DNA from: Macrolepiota albuminosa | Lineage: Eukaryota; Basidiomycota; Agaricomycetes; Agaricales; Agaricaceae | DNA: 64,000 bases | Assembly: GCA_027475525.1 (NCBI GenBank) | Contig: JAMWFC010000059.1 | Location: 496,001-560,000, forward strand | Reading direction: 5' to 3' | In this document: in pieces, positions 47,101 to 57,679 of the stretch | Layout: the number at the start of each line of letters is the position of its first letter | How positions within the stretch are numbered: position 1 is the stretch's first letter | Program-made: the position numbers and the translations under genes | The notes under the pieces: generated by a model | Told to the model about the DNA's origin: nothing | What the model saw: only the letters and a program-made list of their open reading frames with translations | Database searches by the model: none

Positions 47101-49320
47101 TGTTGCCTTTTGGGTCGTAGCATCTGTAGGCTTTGGAGCTTTGCACGTAGCCTATGAGTATACATTCGACTCCACGTGCATTAATCTTTGAATTATGTTG
47201 GCTCTGAATAAGCACAAAAGCACAGCACCTGATTTCACACATGTAAGAGTAATCTGGGGAGTGTCTGTACCACAGTTCAAAAGGAGTCTTGCCATCCAGA
47301 GACTTTGTTGCTGTTTTAGCATGTAAATGTGTAGTCGTTAGATAGAATTTGTCCCAGAGTGATTCTGGGCACTTAGCAGCAAGTTTCATTGTCCTGGCCT
47401 TGCCTTGGAGGGTCCTGTGCATACATTCAACATGGCCCATGTGTTGCAACGTGTATGGTGCCGCAAATTCTCGCCTTGTTCCCATTGATGCTATCCATGC
47501 TTCCATTTGATGGCTTTTGAGTTCGCTATCATGGCCTGTGCAGTAAATTCCCACCTTCTGGCCAGTTTCACGTTCACGGGTCTTTTCCCATGTCTGAAGG
47601 GCAGCAAACGTGTCAGATTTCGACTTAAGGGGGATTGACCAAGGCATGTTTGTAAAATCATCAACGATGTCCATTGTATATTTGTTCCCAGTGCATGATT
47701 GTACACTCATTGATCCTGCTAAATCTATCCATACTATTTGTAGCCTCTTAGTCGCTCTGTGCCCCTCCTTCCGCACCTTGCAAACTGGTGTTTTAGTCTG
47801 CTTGCCAAGAATACAGACGTCACATTTGGGTTGTGCAAGGAGGGGGGCAGAGGGCATACCTGGGAGCATGCCCGCTTAGGCCATGGTGGCTATGACCTGG
47901 TAGTTGGCATGACCAAGACACCAGTGCCAGGTGTCGAGATGGACTGGAGTATGCATTGCGTTTAACGCATGCTCACTGAGTGCTGATTGGAGCTCCAGTG
48001 TGTACAGGCATCTTCCTGGGATGAGGGGGCCAGCAGCGAGAAGGGTACCACTGCTTTCATCAAGAATTGTGACTCCGGTTCTACTAAATGTAATTGTGGC
48101 ACACATTCCTATGGTCAAGGCAGAGATCAATATCAGGCGTACAGTTGAGTTAGGAATGTAGAGAGTGTCTTCAAGGTAGATCTCGGTCTGGTTCTGAACC
48201 TGTAGTCGGATCTGACCTATACCTATAGCCTGTATAGAGGTACCCCCAACGCCTTTGACAGCTCGTGGTGGTATGGCACGTAGTGTAACAAAGTCCAATG
48301 GATAGGGGGAGATGTGCACCGTGGCACCAGAGTCCATATAGAAGGGGTTTTTGGTGAGTGAGACAATTTGAGTTACATAGATGGTTTCATATCCGGGGAT
48401 GGCTGGGATCACATGTGTGTCCCAGTTAATGCTAGCTCTAGGCTCGTCTTCAGGGTTGCTGTCATCATCTATTGCCATGAATCCTCCATATTCGAAATAG
48501 TCAGTTGTGCTTGTGTCGGTGGATTTAGTGATTCCGGCGAAGTTGGTGGATTTTGTTTCAACCTGTATTTTTTGCAAGTGTGTAATGTCAACAATATATG
48601 CTTGGCCATCCAATCCCTTGATGGTGATTCTATTTTTGACGGCATTGTTCCCAGACGATGCGGTAGTTTTTGTGTTCTTGTTCCCTCCTCACGCAGCTTG
48701 GCGTGCTGCCTTGGACTCCTCAATTGTCTTGCCAGCCATTCCACCACCAGGTTTGACGCACCATTCCTTGGTGTGTCCTTGGCAGGATGAGCCTTGGGCA
48801 AAGCAGACAGTGCAACAGGGAAAGTTGGGTCTATGATTGTGTGCGTTGTTCTTTGCATCACGGGTGATGAGGGCAGTGTCCATCTGGAAAAGGGTGGTGA
48901 GGCTGTCAACCATCTGGAAAAGTCGGTGGATTTGCGAGGAAGTGTAGGGTTTCTCAGCCATGGAGTCGGCAAGGGCGCGTGACACTTGGGTCTGGAGAGA
49001 TTCAAAAGATTTGTCATTAATACAGTTGAGTAAGGCAATGCATTTGAGGAGGTCTTTGTTGATGATGCCGATAGCAAACACTCGGTCGATTAAGTCGCAG
49101 ACCTTCTGGGCAGTAGCATCAATAGGCTCAGCAATAGGTGCATATGTGGACAGAGCCTCTCAGATAAGGGCTACTTGTTTTACAGGGCCCTTGCAGTGTG
49201 CTCAAGCCTTCAGGGCATCATAGCGTTCCTTGGCTGTCCCATCTGTCTCGAGCCCCTCTTGCTCAGCCTCTGAGACGGCTGCACAAATGACGCCAATAAT
49301 GAGATCATTATTTGAAAGCT
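44180..49320 (-). pseudogene. Copia-4 Gag-Pol pseudogene
   Basis: Fragments in shifting frames cover Gag (48.7-49.3 kb), protease MDSGATVHIS (48.3 kb), integrase LGHANYQVIATMA and CDVCILGKQ (47.8 kb), GHVECMHRTL (R to C beside the catalytic E), RT (45566-46249) and RNase H GFTDSDWANC (44180-44701). The RT active site reads VHVDNF instead of VHVDDF at about 45911-45922, which should abolish polymerase activity. Several in-frame stops and the nested LTR add to the damage. Confidence 0.9.
44775..45540. mobile_element. Solo LTR (766 bp) nested in Copia-4
   Basis: Starts TGTCATGACCCC and ends CCTGACA, with GCTGC duplicated at 44770-44774 and 45541-45545; removing it and one repeat restores the RT/RNase H region. 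TGTCA...TGACA ends, a 5-bp duplication and no ORF fit a solo LTR. The GC-rich TGTCATGACCCC start reminds me of basidiomycete Gypsy LTRs. A 15-16 bp repeat (TTGACTGGCACGC) occurs about four times at 45195-45256. Internal DNA was presumably lost by LTR-LTR recombination. Confidence 0.8.
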
Positions 49321-49322
49321 AG

Positions 49323-51560
49323 TTGTTGTGCCCATTGGGCTTAGTCAATGAGATCGTTATGCTGCAGCAGCGTAACGACAATACTATCAAAACATTCACG
49401 AATGCCATGAAAAAGCGTCCGTCGTCATCGGAGGAGCAGCCTGAGGCAAAACGCCTCAGAGCATGTGATGCAGTACCGGAGGTTGGGGTGCGGGAATCTG
49501 GAGAACTCACTTCAATTCCGGCCGTGTTACATGATGAGCTCGTGGAGGATGACACTAGTTTACGAGGATTGTCCTCATCAACACATGCGCCCTCCCAGCA
49601 GTCAGGGACGAAGCGGCAGGATGAGGTGGCCCTGTCAGAAGTGGAGTTTGGAGCAGATGTCCCACGAGGAGCAGACAGAGTAGTGATGTGGTTTGGAGCA
49701 GTGGTGCAGTTTGAGGCACCACTGAGGGCATATGCGTCCGCGGTCCCCATAAAGGACACGAGAACGGACACCGAAGTAGAAGGGCGACTCCTAACGTTAA
49801 CTGCGCTTGGTCTGAATGAACCGAGCAACAGGAGTGATTACGGGGAGTCATCAGATGAGACCCCCTCGGAAGGAGAAACCCCTGCTAAACACCGAGTGCG
49901 TTTAGACAAAAAATGCAAGAGAGAGGCCTGGAGGAAGCACGAGGCTGCCCGGCAGGCGAAGGTCGATAAAGACTGGGAGGAGCAGGCCACAGGCCGTATT
50001 CCTGATGGTCTAGGCGTGTTTGTCAGTGGGACGTCAGTGGAGCGGTCAAATTGGTTCTATAGTGGAGCACTCTACCGCCACTTTTATTACTTCTGGCTCA
50101 CAAATATGGTATTCGTGAGCAATGAAGCCTTAGCCGCGAAGACATATGAGGAGGAGAAAGGAGAGAGGTATTATCATACCTCGAAGGAGCTAGACCAGGT
50201 GGTGCCGAGAGGATTCCCGATGAATCCCCAGCAGTTACGAAAGCTCCATGAGCTTTTGCAGAACAAGTTCAAGTCAGTGTCACTGCGCACTGAAGCCTAC
50301 TATCTGCTGCGCGAGTTTTAGCGCATCAGTATTAATTATTACACTACAATGAGGGATAGGACAATGACTCTGGTGTGTACACCAGAGTACGAACACATTT
50401 TGCCCCCTCTGGATCTTTCCTCCCATTACATGAACATTGTGGTCATGCCGACCCCAGACGGGTACCTGCGATGGAAGAACCGAGCTGGGAGACCGTTTTT
50501 TACGCTCACCAGGTTTGATTCTGAAGGTGTACGTTTCACCTTCGATCTGAACAAACTAGCACAGAATGTACTCTACTTCTGTTGACCAGGAATGATGAAT
50601 TCAGTGTACAGCATTGTGGTGGATCGAGCATATCGCATTCACTGGCGTACTCTGTTGGGACACGCCCTTACGCATGGACTGTCTCCCTCAGGAAGAGCAC
50701 AAGGACGCTCTGCAAGGCTGTTGGCCTTGATTCTCACACGTCCTGGAATGTATTGTGAGGCGGTCGCTGATTACGACGCCGCTAATCCTAGCACCCCCTT
50801 TGTACCAATGAGCTGAACTGATGTCCAGTTCCGACCCCCATATTTTGACGTGGCTACTGCCGTCAACATCACCAATGCTGACGTGCTTTGGGCTATGATA
50901 GCCAACCGCGTACTCGTAGAGTGGGTGGGTAGACCATGCCTAAGGTATAGGCATGGTCTACCTTGAAAATTAGTTTCTTGCGGCCACAGCATCCATCGAT
51001 CAGTTCTGTGAGGTCGACGATGAACGCCATCGTCGACTGGACATCTATGGAGAGCCTCCAGCCATCATGCAGTGGAACGATTGGCGATTGCCCACAGACA
51101 ACAATATGATTTGCCTGCATGCATTACTAGCCTGTGAGTCCGCTCAAGGTCATGAGTACCTTGAAAGTGGACTGTACTATCCCGTGGAGATGAACCCCAA
51201 CCATCGAGATTTGTAGCAACGCCGTTCTCAACATGGGCCATATCCCCCATCTCCTACGCACTCTGCCACGTCAGTTCAGGCTCCTACAGCCTCAACATTG
51301 TCGGGCCCCATTGCCTCATCATCCTCGGTTAACATCGACACTGAGATGAGGATCGATATGGCCAGCAAGTTGTCACATCCGCCGTCTGCGTAATTATTGT
51401 AGGCAGCTCATCTCTTTTTCAATTCATACTGTTGGTTAACGTCGGCATTGTATTTTTTGACAGATGATTTGGACATTCTCGAGCCGTGGAGGACCAGAAT
51501 GCCTCCACATTAGACTACTTTTCTGACCTGGACGAATTGTCCCTCCTTACATAGAGACTG
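49323..51560 (+). pseudogene. Unrecognised multicopy gene family, copy 1, with in-frame stops
   Basis: One frame runs from 49323 through stops at 50319 (TAG), 50583 (TGA) and 50814 (TGA) to beyond 50930. The protein has an N-terminal Lys/Arg-Ser/Glu-rich segment (KKRPSSSEEQPEAKRLRA), a charged stretch, then a conserved block: GRIPDGLGVFVSGTSVERSN, WFYSGALYRHFYYFWLTNMV, RGFPMNPQQLRKLHELLQNK, SHYMNIVVMPTPDGYLRWKN, and SVYSIVVDRAYRIHWRTLLG. The stops fit CAG-to-TAG and CGA-to-TGA changes. A second copy lies at 51717-52626. I know no function; its setting suggests cargo of a mobile element. The left end meets truncated Copia-4 directly. Confidence 0.6.
50928..50962. repeat. Perfect 15-bp hairpin
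   Basis: GGTAGACCATGCCTA (50928-50942), a 5-nt loop, and its exact complement (50948-50962). It sits in the degenerate tail of the copy-1 pseudogene, just where its reading frame fails. Origin unknown. Confidence 0.85.
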
Positions 51561-51577
51561 ATTACCAGTCTCAAAGG

Positions 51578-51690
51578 GGGGCATGTAACATATCGTAGTA
51601 TAGTTAAATAATTAATAGACAATTATATTAATTATTTAGTATTACTTTACATACCAGCTGGCTGCCTTACATAAGGCAGCCAATTTTACT
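51578..51690 (+). repeat. Purine tract, possible LTR start and palindromes
   Basis: CTCAAAGGGGGGCA is followed by TGTAACATATCG (51590), the look of a polypurine tract plus LTR start. Within the next 100 bp are an AATAATTAAT / ATTAATTATT palindrome and a GGCTGCCTTA / TAAGGCAGCC hairpin. No LTR end or partner was found. Confidence 0.35.
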
Positions 51691-51716
51691 GTCATACTTT
51701 GTAGTACTAGAATTGA

Positions 51717-52626
51717 CTATCGATCTGGTTCTGTTGGTGTGACTGTAAGGCTAAGCAAACTTGACATTGTTTCATTGGAGCAGGTGGAGGACAGAGAGGA
51801 GGGGAAATTGGCAGCAGACCAATTCCAATGAGTATTGTGCAATAAGCGCATTGCAAAGAAGAAGGCAAACCGTGCCAAAGAGTTGCAGGCCCTAAAATAT
51901 AGGGCTGAGAATGAGTTCTCAGAGAGAATCCCTGATGGCTTGGAGGTGAAAGTGTGGGGGCCACTCAATATTGAGCGAATGAATTCGTGCTTCAGAGGAG
52001 CACTCAGCCACTGCACTTACTATTTGTATGCCACAAATATGGTGCTGATGGGAGCTGACGTCAATAGAGCAGCGTCGTATGAATATGCCTCTGGCCAGCA
52101 TGCCCACATCCCAGATACGATTGTATACAAACATGCCTGCACTCTGTTAAAGCTGGACCGGCTCTATAAGTATTATATGAATGTTCACATCTCACGTTGT
52201 GACAGAATTGTTGCTTATATGTTGATTATAGAGCTTCAGATGTTTGCATAGTGAACAGTTGAGGCTCTGCACAACCAGACCATGCAGCGCCTGATAAAGG
52301 AGCCTTAATACCAGGACCTTATCAACTCAATGCAGGGCCCTAACTACCTTGCTCTTGTGGAGAGACGACATATTCCAAGGCGCTTTCTGCACACAAAAGA
52401 AGATGGTTCCACGGCGCTGCACATAATGCATGCTCAAGACCCAGCCATGCTGTTCAACTTGGATCAGCTGGTGCAGTACATGCTGATCTTTAGTCATCCT
52501 GGGCTGGAGAACACTTATCAGAGCATCACAGTGGACCATGCCTACCATATGCACTGGCAAACCCTCTTTGGGTTCGCATTATGTCAAGCTCTCTGCACTA
52601 ATAGCGCATCCACAATCAAACAAAAA
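51717..52626 (+). pseudogene. Unrecognised multicopy gene family, copy 2
   Basis: Broken relative of 49323-51560. SERIPDGLEVKVWGPLNIER, FRGALSHCTYYLYATNMVLM, RRHIPRRFLHTKEDGSTALH and YQSITVDHAYHMHWQTLFGF align with copy 1 in the same order. Several stops (51831, 52251, 52305 regions). It ends at 52626, where Helitron sequence begins without a gap. It is AT-shifted and CpG-poor relative to copy 1, so it is older or more heavily mutated. Confidence 0.55.
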
Positions 52627-52679
52627 TTAGGGCTGAAGTCTATCAAGAGGTGGTTGATGCCACAGCTGGAGATAAAGAC

Positions 52680-55600
52680 TTATGACAAAGTCAACGTGTA
52701 GTCCTTTCCTCTTCTCATGTTGGAAGTGAACAACATATGCAGCAATTGTTTCAGGACTCTATGGCTATTTGCAGGCATTTCTACAAACCAAATCTCTTCA
52801 TCACCATAACTGCCAATCCAAAGTGGCCTGAAATAGAAGAGGCTCTGCTGAAGGAACCTATAGTTAATGGAAAGAGGCAAACAGCTTCTGATTGTCCAGA
52901 TATTGTTGCCAGAGTATTTGAACTCAAGAAGAATGCTTTTTTGAAGAATATAAAAGATGGTCTATTTGAAAAATGTGTGGCATCTGTTCATACCATTGAA
53001 TTTCAAAAGAGGAGACTTCCATATATACATATCTTAATCTTTTTCCATCATCATAACAAGATCAAAAATGCAGCTCATGTAGACACTATTGTTTCTGCTC
53101 AAATTCCTGATCCAGTGGCTCAGCCTCAATTATATTAGGTATTGGCTTTGCTTGAATTATCAATGCAGTAACTGACCTTTATTAGGTTGTTACTACCAAT
53201 ATGGTTCATGGTCCATGTAGAGCAGATTTTTTCAGGACTCTATGGCTATTTGCAGGCATTTCTACAAACCAAATCTCTTCATCACCATAACTGCCAATCC
53301 AAAGTGGCCTGAAATAGAAGAGGCTCTGCTGAAGGAACCTATAGTTAATGGAAAGAGGCAAACAGCTTCTGATTGTCCAGATATTGTTGCCAGAGTATTT
53401 GAACTCAAGAAGAATGCTTTTTTGAAGAACATAAAAGATGGTCTATTTGAAAAATGTGTGGCATCTGTTCATACCATTGAATTTCAAAAGAGGAGACTTC
53501 CATATATACATATCTTAATCTTTTTCCATCATCATAACAAGATCAAAAATGCAGCTCATGTAGACACTATTGTTTCTGCTTAAATTCCTGATCCAGTGGC
53601 TCAGCCTCAATTATATTAGGTATTGGCTTTGCTTGAATTATCAATGCAGTAACTGACCTTTATTAGGTTGTTACTACCAATATAGTTCATGGTCCATGTA
53701 GAGCAGATTTTCTCAATGCCAAGTGCATGGTAGATGGCAAATGTTCCAAGAGATATCTCAAAGAATTTCAAGAAGCTACACAGTATACTGATGATGGCTA
53801 TCCCCAATATGCAAGACCTAACAATGGCCACTTTTTTAAAAAGCATGGTCATCATTATGACAATTGTAATATTGTCCCATACAATCCATATCTCTCAGCC
53901 AAATTCCAATGTCATATCAATGTGGAAGTCTGTGCTTCAGTAAATGCAATCAAATACATTTACAAGTACATTTATAAGGGCTATGATAAGACAACTTTGA
54001 AGATTGCTAGAGAGGAGAGGGATGAAATCAAGGAACACTTGGATGCCAGATACATTTCTGCTCCTGAGGCTTGCTGGCACATCTTTGAATTCAATATGCA
54101 TGCTGAATATCCTTCAGTATACAGATTGCCTGTGCACTTGGAAAACCAGCATGAAGTCTATTTCCCAGATGATGAACCTATACAAGTGGTAGCTGCTAGA
54201 CCTAATGCAGACAAGACTGCACTTACAGCTTGGTTTGAAGCCAATACTAGGTTTCCCAATAATAACATACTTATCAGAACTTTCCAACCAAGTTTGTTTA
54301 TGAGGCATCCAAACAGACTTGGAAGAAGAGACAGAGAGGTACAGCAATTGAGAGAATGTATTTTGCTTCTCCAAAACAGGGAGAAAGATCTTTACCAATG
54401 AGGATATTTATGATTATGGCCTTTATCTCATCAATGACACTTTGATGAATTTTGGGAAAACTCTGAAAGACTTTTACAACATGCCAGAGGCTTAACAGAA
54501 TTGGAACATAGTTCCAGGTAATTAGCATTTGCATAAAAGATTGACTTGAATACTAATCATTCTTTTATGCAACAGGCTTTTATAAGATGAAACTAATTAT
54601 GATGTTGAGGAATTAAAGCAAAAAGTGGAGAAAAACAAGGCCAAGTTCAATGTGGAACAACTGGAGACTTTCAGTGCTATTATGGACTCTGTGAACAATA
54701 ATTTAGGCAGGATGCTATTTATTCACAGTGCTGGAGGATGTGGCAAAACCTTTGTCTGCAATACTCTGGCTACTGCAGTTTGTTCCAATGAAGATGTGGC
54801 ATTATGTGTAGCATCATCTGGCATTGCTGCCTTATTGTTGGAAGGGGGTAGGACAGCTCATTCAAGATTCAAAATTCCCATTCCTGCTCTTGACACATCC
54901 ATTGCCAATATCAAGAGAGGAACCCAGTTATCACAGCTCATACTTTGCACCAAAGTTGTTATTTGGGATGAAGTTCCAATGCAACACAAAAATGCCATTG
55001 ACTTTGTAGATCGTGGTGGCTTCAGGGACATCTTCGATAACGACATTTCCTTTGGTGGAGTTACTGTGGTTTTTGGAGAGGACTTTAGACAAACTCTTCC
55101 AGTGGTTTCACATAGACTCAGGCAGCAGAAGATTGCTGCTTTACTCAAAAGAGGCCAACTTTGAAATCATATTCAAGTCCATTACTTGGTCTAAAATATG
55201 TGGTTGGAGCAGACTGTAGACAATATTGCTCATGCAGCTTGATTGTTGGATGTTGATGCAGGAAAAAATTTAGAACCTAGAGAAATAGTCAAACTGTCTT
55301 AAAGGATGATCTATAATGACAATTCTATCACTGGATTGATTTCTTCCACATATTCTGATATTGGTCATTTTCACAATAATCAGTATTATCTGGACTGGAC
55401 TATTTTCTCTGGCAAGAACTCTGATGTAGAAAAAATCAATGCAAAAGTTCTAGAGAGGTATCCAAGAGAAAAAAAAATCTTACAGAGTGCAGATTTTGTT
55501 CTTTTTGATAACAGGAATTCTGATGGTCTTGCATTATATTCTGTGGAATATCTTAACTCTATGAAAGCCAGTAGTTTGTCTTTGGCTAAACTGGCTTTGA

Positions 55601-55970
55601 AGATTGGAGTTCCTGTCATGCTCCTTAGAAATCTGGACACAACCAAAGGACTTTGCAATGGAACAAGAATAATTGTCACTCATATCAGCACCAGAGTCCT
55701 CAGATGTTGTATTATCAATGGAGATGCCAAGTTTGCAGGTTCAACTGTTTTGATTCCAAGGATCAATCTAGATGCCTCTGAAGAGGATATGTCAATACTA
55801 TTATGCAGGAGACAGTTTCTAATGAAATTGGCCTTTGCTATGACTATCAACCAGTCTTAAGGGCAATCAGTCAAGCATCTTAGATTGAACCTTCAATTAC
55901 CAGTTTTTACATATGGCCAACTTTATATTGCATTTTCTTGATGCACATCAGGAGATCGTATCAAAGTGAT
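52680..55970 (+). pseudogene. Helitron Rep-helicase pseudogene (copy A)
   Basis: Rep part: FITITANPKWPEIEEALLKE and, from 53727, KYIYKYIYKGYDKTTLKIA (the Y...Y nicking tyrosines). A deletion near 54393 removes the link to the helicase. Helicase: Walker A SAGGCGKTFVCN (about 54728-54763), GIAALLLEGGRTAHS, Walker B VVIWDEVPMQHK, FGEDFRQTLPVV, GVPVMLLRNLD and the terminal AFAMTINQS-stop-GQSVKH, where TAA replaces a Gln codon. A likely intron (GTAATT...CAACAG) sits at 54518-54572. In intact Helitrons Rep nicks and joins DNA and the helicase unwinds it for rolling-circle movement. Many stops: non-functional. Confidence 0.88.
52749..53710 (+). repeat. 481-bp tandem duplication inside Helitron copy A
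   Basis: 52749-53229 is repeated at 53230-53710 with about three differences by eye (GAATATA/GAACATA, GCTCAAA/GCTTAAA, TATGGTT/TATAGTT). The unit covers the HUH-bearing part of Rep. It post-dates most decay of the copy. Confidence 0.9.
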
Positions 55971-56106
55971 TTTGTCAGAAGAAAATATATTAAAAACAAC
56001 TGCAAATATTGTGTATCAAGAAGTTTTTCATAGTTTACAAATGCAAGTGTGATTGTTAAGTAACTACTTATTACTAACTTTATATTTTAGCATCTAACTT
56101 GATATC

Positions 56107-57359
56107 TCTATATAATGCGACGACGCCTGGGAATTGATCTGATTAGTCAGTTCTGACTAAGGCTGACAAAGATTTGCCTTTTTCGTTTGTTTTTTGGTAG
56201 ATTTTCAATGAATGTTGATAATGCTTAAAAATTTCAGATAAAATCACTGAAAAATCAGAAATAATTCAAGGCCTACTGATACACAGATTTTAGTTTTTTT
56301 TTTGAAGATTTATAAATGCTTAATGAAATCCGAAAAATTCAAGAAAAATTCAATTGCTCTATTTTGCAGAAGATGTTAGTAGAAAATGCTTAAAGAATTT
56401 CTGGAAAATCACTGAAAAATCAGGAAAAATTTAAAGAATACTGATACACTGATTGTTAGTTTTTTTGGTATTTATAGATGGCTAAAAAAATCTAAAGAAT
56501 TCAAGAAGAATTCATTTCAGCTTATAATAATACTTTGAAAGTTGAGGAAAACTGGGAATGAGCACTGAGTTGTGAAATATGGAGGCCTTAACCGAACGAA
56601 GTGAGGTTGAGGCTGGGATTAAGCATTGAGTTCCGAAGACCGAGGCCTTAACCGAACAAAGTGAGGTTGAGGCTGGGATTAAGCATTGAGTTCCGAAGAC
56701 CGAGGCCTTAACCGAACGAAGTGAGGTTGAGGCTGGGATTAAGCATTGAGTTCCAAAGACCGAGGCCTTAACCGAACGAAGTGAGGTTGAGGCTGGGATT
56801 AAGCATTGAGTTCCGAAGACCGAGGCCTTAACCGAACGAAGTGAGGTTGAGGCTGGGATTAAGCATTGAGTTCCGAAGACCGAGGCCTTAACCGAACGAA
56901 GTGAGGTTGAGGCTGGGATTAAGCATTGAGTTCCGAAGACCGAGGCCTTAACCGAACAAAGTGAGGTTGAGGCTGGGATTAAGCATTGAGTTCCGAAGAC
57001 CGAGGCCTTAACCGAACAAAGTGAGGTTGAGGCTGGGATTAAGCATTGAGTTCCGAAGACCGAGGCCTTAACCGAACAAAGTGAGGTTGAGGCTGGGATT
57101 AAGCATTGAGTTCCGAAGACCGAGGCCTTAACCGAACAAAGTGAGGTTGAGGCTGGGATTAAGCATTGAGTTCCGAAGACCGAGGCCTTAACCGAACGAA
57201 GTGAGGTTGAGGCTGGGAATAAGCACTGAGTTTTCTATACATACTTGGAGCCCTAACCGAACGAAGTGAGGTTAGGGTGGAGGCTTAGTTGGGGGGGGTT
57301 TGGGGGCGAAGCCCCCAACGAGCTACGAAATTTGTGCCAAAGGCACGAATCGTAGCTCG
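56107..57359 (+). mobile_element. Helitron copy C: short non-autonomous copy with minisatellite and hairpins
   Basis: Begins TCTATATAATGCGACGACG, like copy B (TCTATATAGAATGGGACGAC) and the reversed copy ending at 21200, and shares the next 100 bp (GACTAAGGCTGACAAAG). Then come leader-like AT-rich DNA, eleven 60-bp repeats, and a cluster of hairpins ending exactly at the start of copy B. No ORF. A shared 5' end, central minisatellite and 3' hairpin match the layout of DINE-1/HINE-type non-autonomous Helentrons. Confidence 0.6.
56557..57236. repeat. 60-bp minisatellite, 11 units
   Basis: Period exactly 60 bp, consensus around CCTTAACCGAACGAAGTGAG. Units differ mainly at CpG sites (GAACGAA/GAACAAA, TTCCGAAG/TTCCAAAG). 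Each unit holds a short inverted repeat CCTTAACC / GGTTGAGG. Confidence 0.95.
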
Positions 57360-57360
57360 T
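57251..57360. repeat. Cluster of three hairpins ending copy C
   Basis: CCCTAACC (57251) / GGTTAGGG (57270-57277); TTGGGGGC (57300) / GCCCCCAA (57311-57318), loop GAA; and ACGAGCTACGA (57318-57328) / TCGTAGCTCGT (57350-57360) enclosing GTGCC-AAA-GGCAC. The last arm abuts the TC that opens copy B. Confidence 0.85.
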
Positions 57361-57679
57361 CTATATAGAATGGGACGACTTTTGTAGGAATTTGATGTGA
57401 TGACTAAAAATTTGTCAGCTGAGTCATCGATGACTAAGGCTGACAAATAGTTGTCTTTTTCGTCTGTTTTTTGGTCAGTTAAAAAAAAAATTGTATATTA
57501 AATATTTTACTGTATGCTATCTCTCGGACACATGTGGAAGGTGTCCGGAGTTTGTGGATGTGGCTGAGGCCAAAACGCGATTTAGTGGACACCAGTTTTC
57601 ACGCCTCACGTATTCTTAAACCAAACAGCATCAATTTTTCCACGGTTTCAATGTTGTAGTGAGTAAACTACACTACAAA

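Larger units (their letters stand above)
43748..49320 (-). mobile_element. Copia-4, decayed and 5'-truncated Copia element
   Basis: Only one LTR is present (43748-44113, its 3' LTR). The coding region runs right to 49320, where Gag homology stops abruptly inside the capsid region and unrelated sequence begins. The 5' LTR, leader and Gag start are missing. A solo LTR is nested at 44775-45540. Protein similarity is to Copia-3. Confidence 0.92.
52627..56106 (+). mobile_element. Helitron copy A: Rep C-part and helicase, decayed
   Basis: Starts abruptly at AGGGCTGAAGTCTATC, equal to 60868 of copy B. It carries the replication-initiator half twice (tandem duplication at 52749-53710), then a Rep C-part and a PIF1-like helicase. 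It supplies the helicase that copy B lacks. It ends where a new Helitron 5' end begins at 56107. Confidence 0.85.

Noticed and set aside
49323..50321. The 332-codon ORF as an intact single gene
   Set aside because: The same frame continues past three stops with sequence conserved in copy 2, so the ORF is the front part of a pseudogene.
56557..57236. Regular 60-bp repeats resembling a CRISPR array
   Set aside because: The whole 60 bp repeats with no variable spacer, the genome is eukaryotic, and no cas genes are present; it is a minisatellite.
57251..57360. Mitochondrial or plastid-like GC-hairpin insertion
   Set aside because: Hairpins of this kind occur in organelle spacers, but no organelle gene is nearby and their end coincides with Helitron boundaries.
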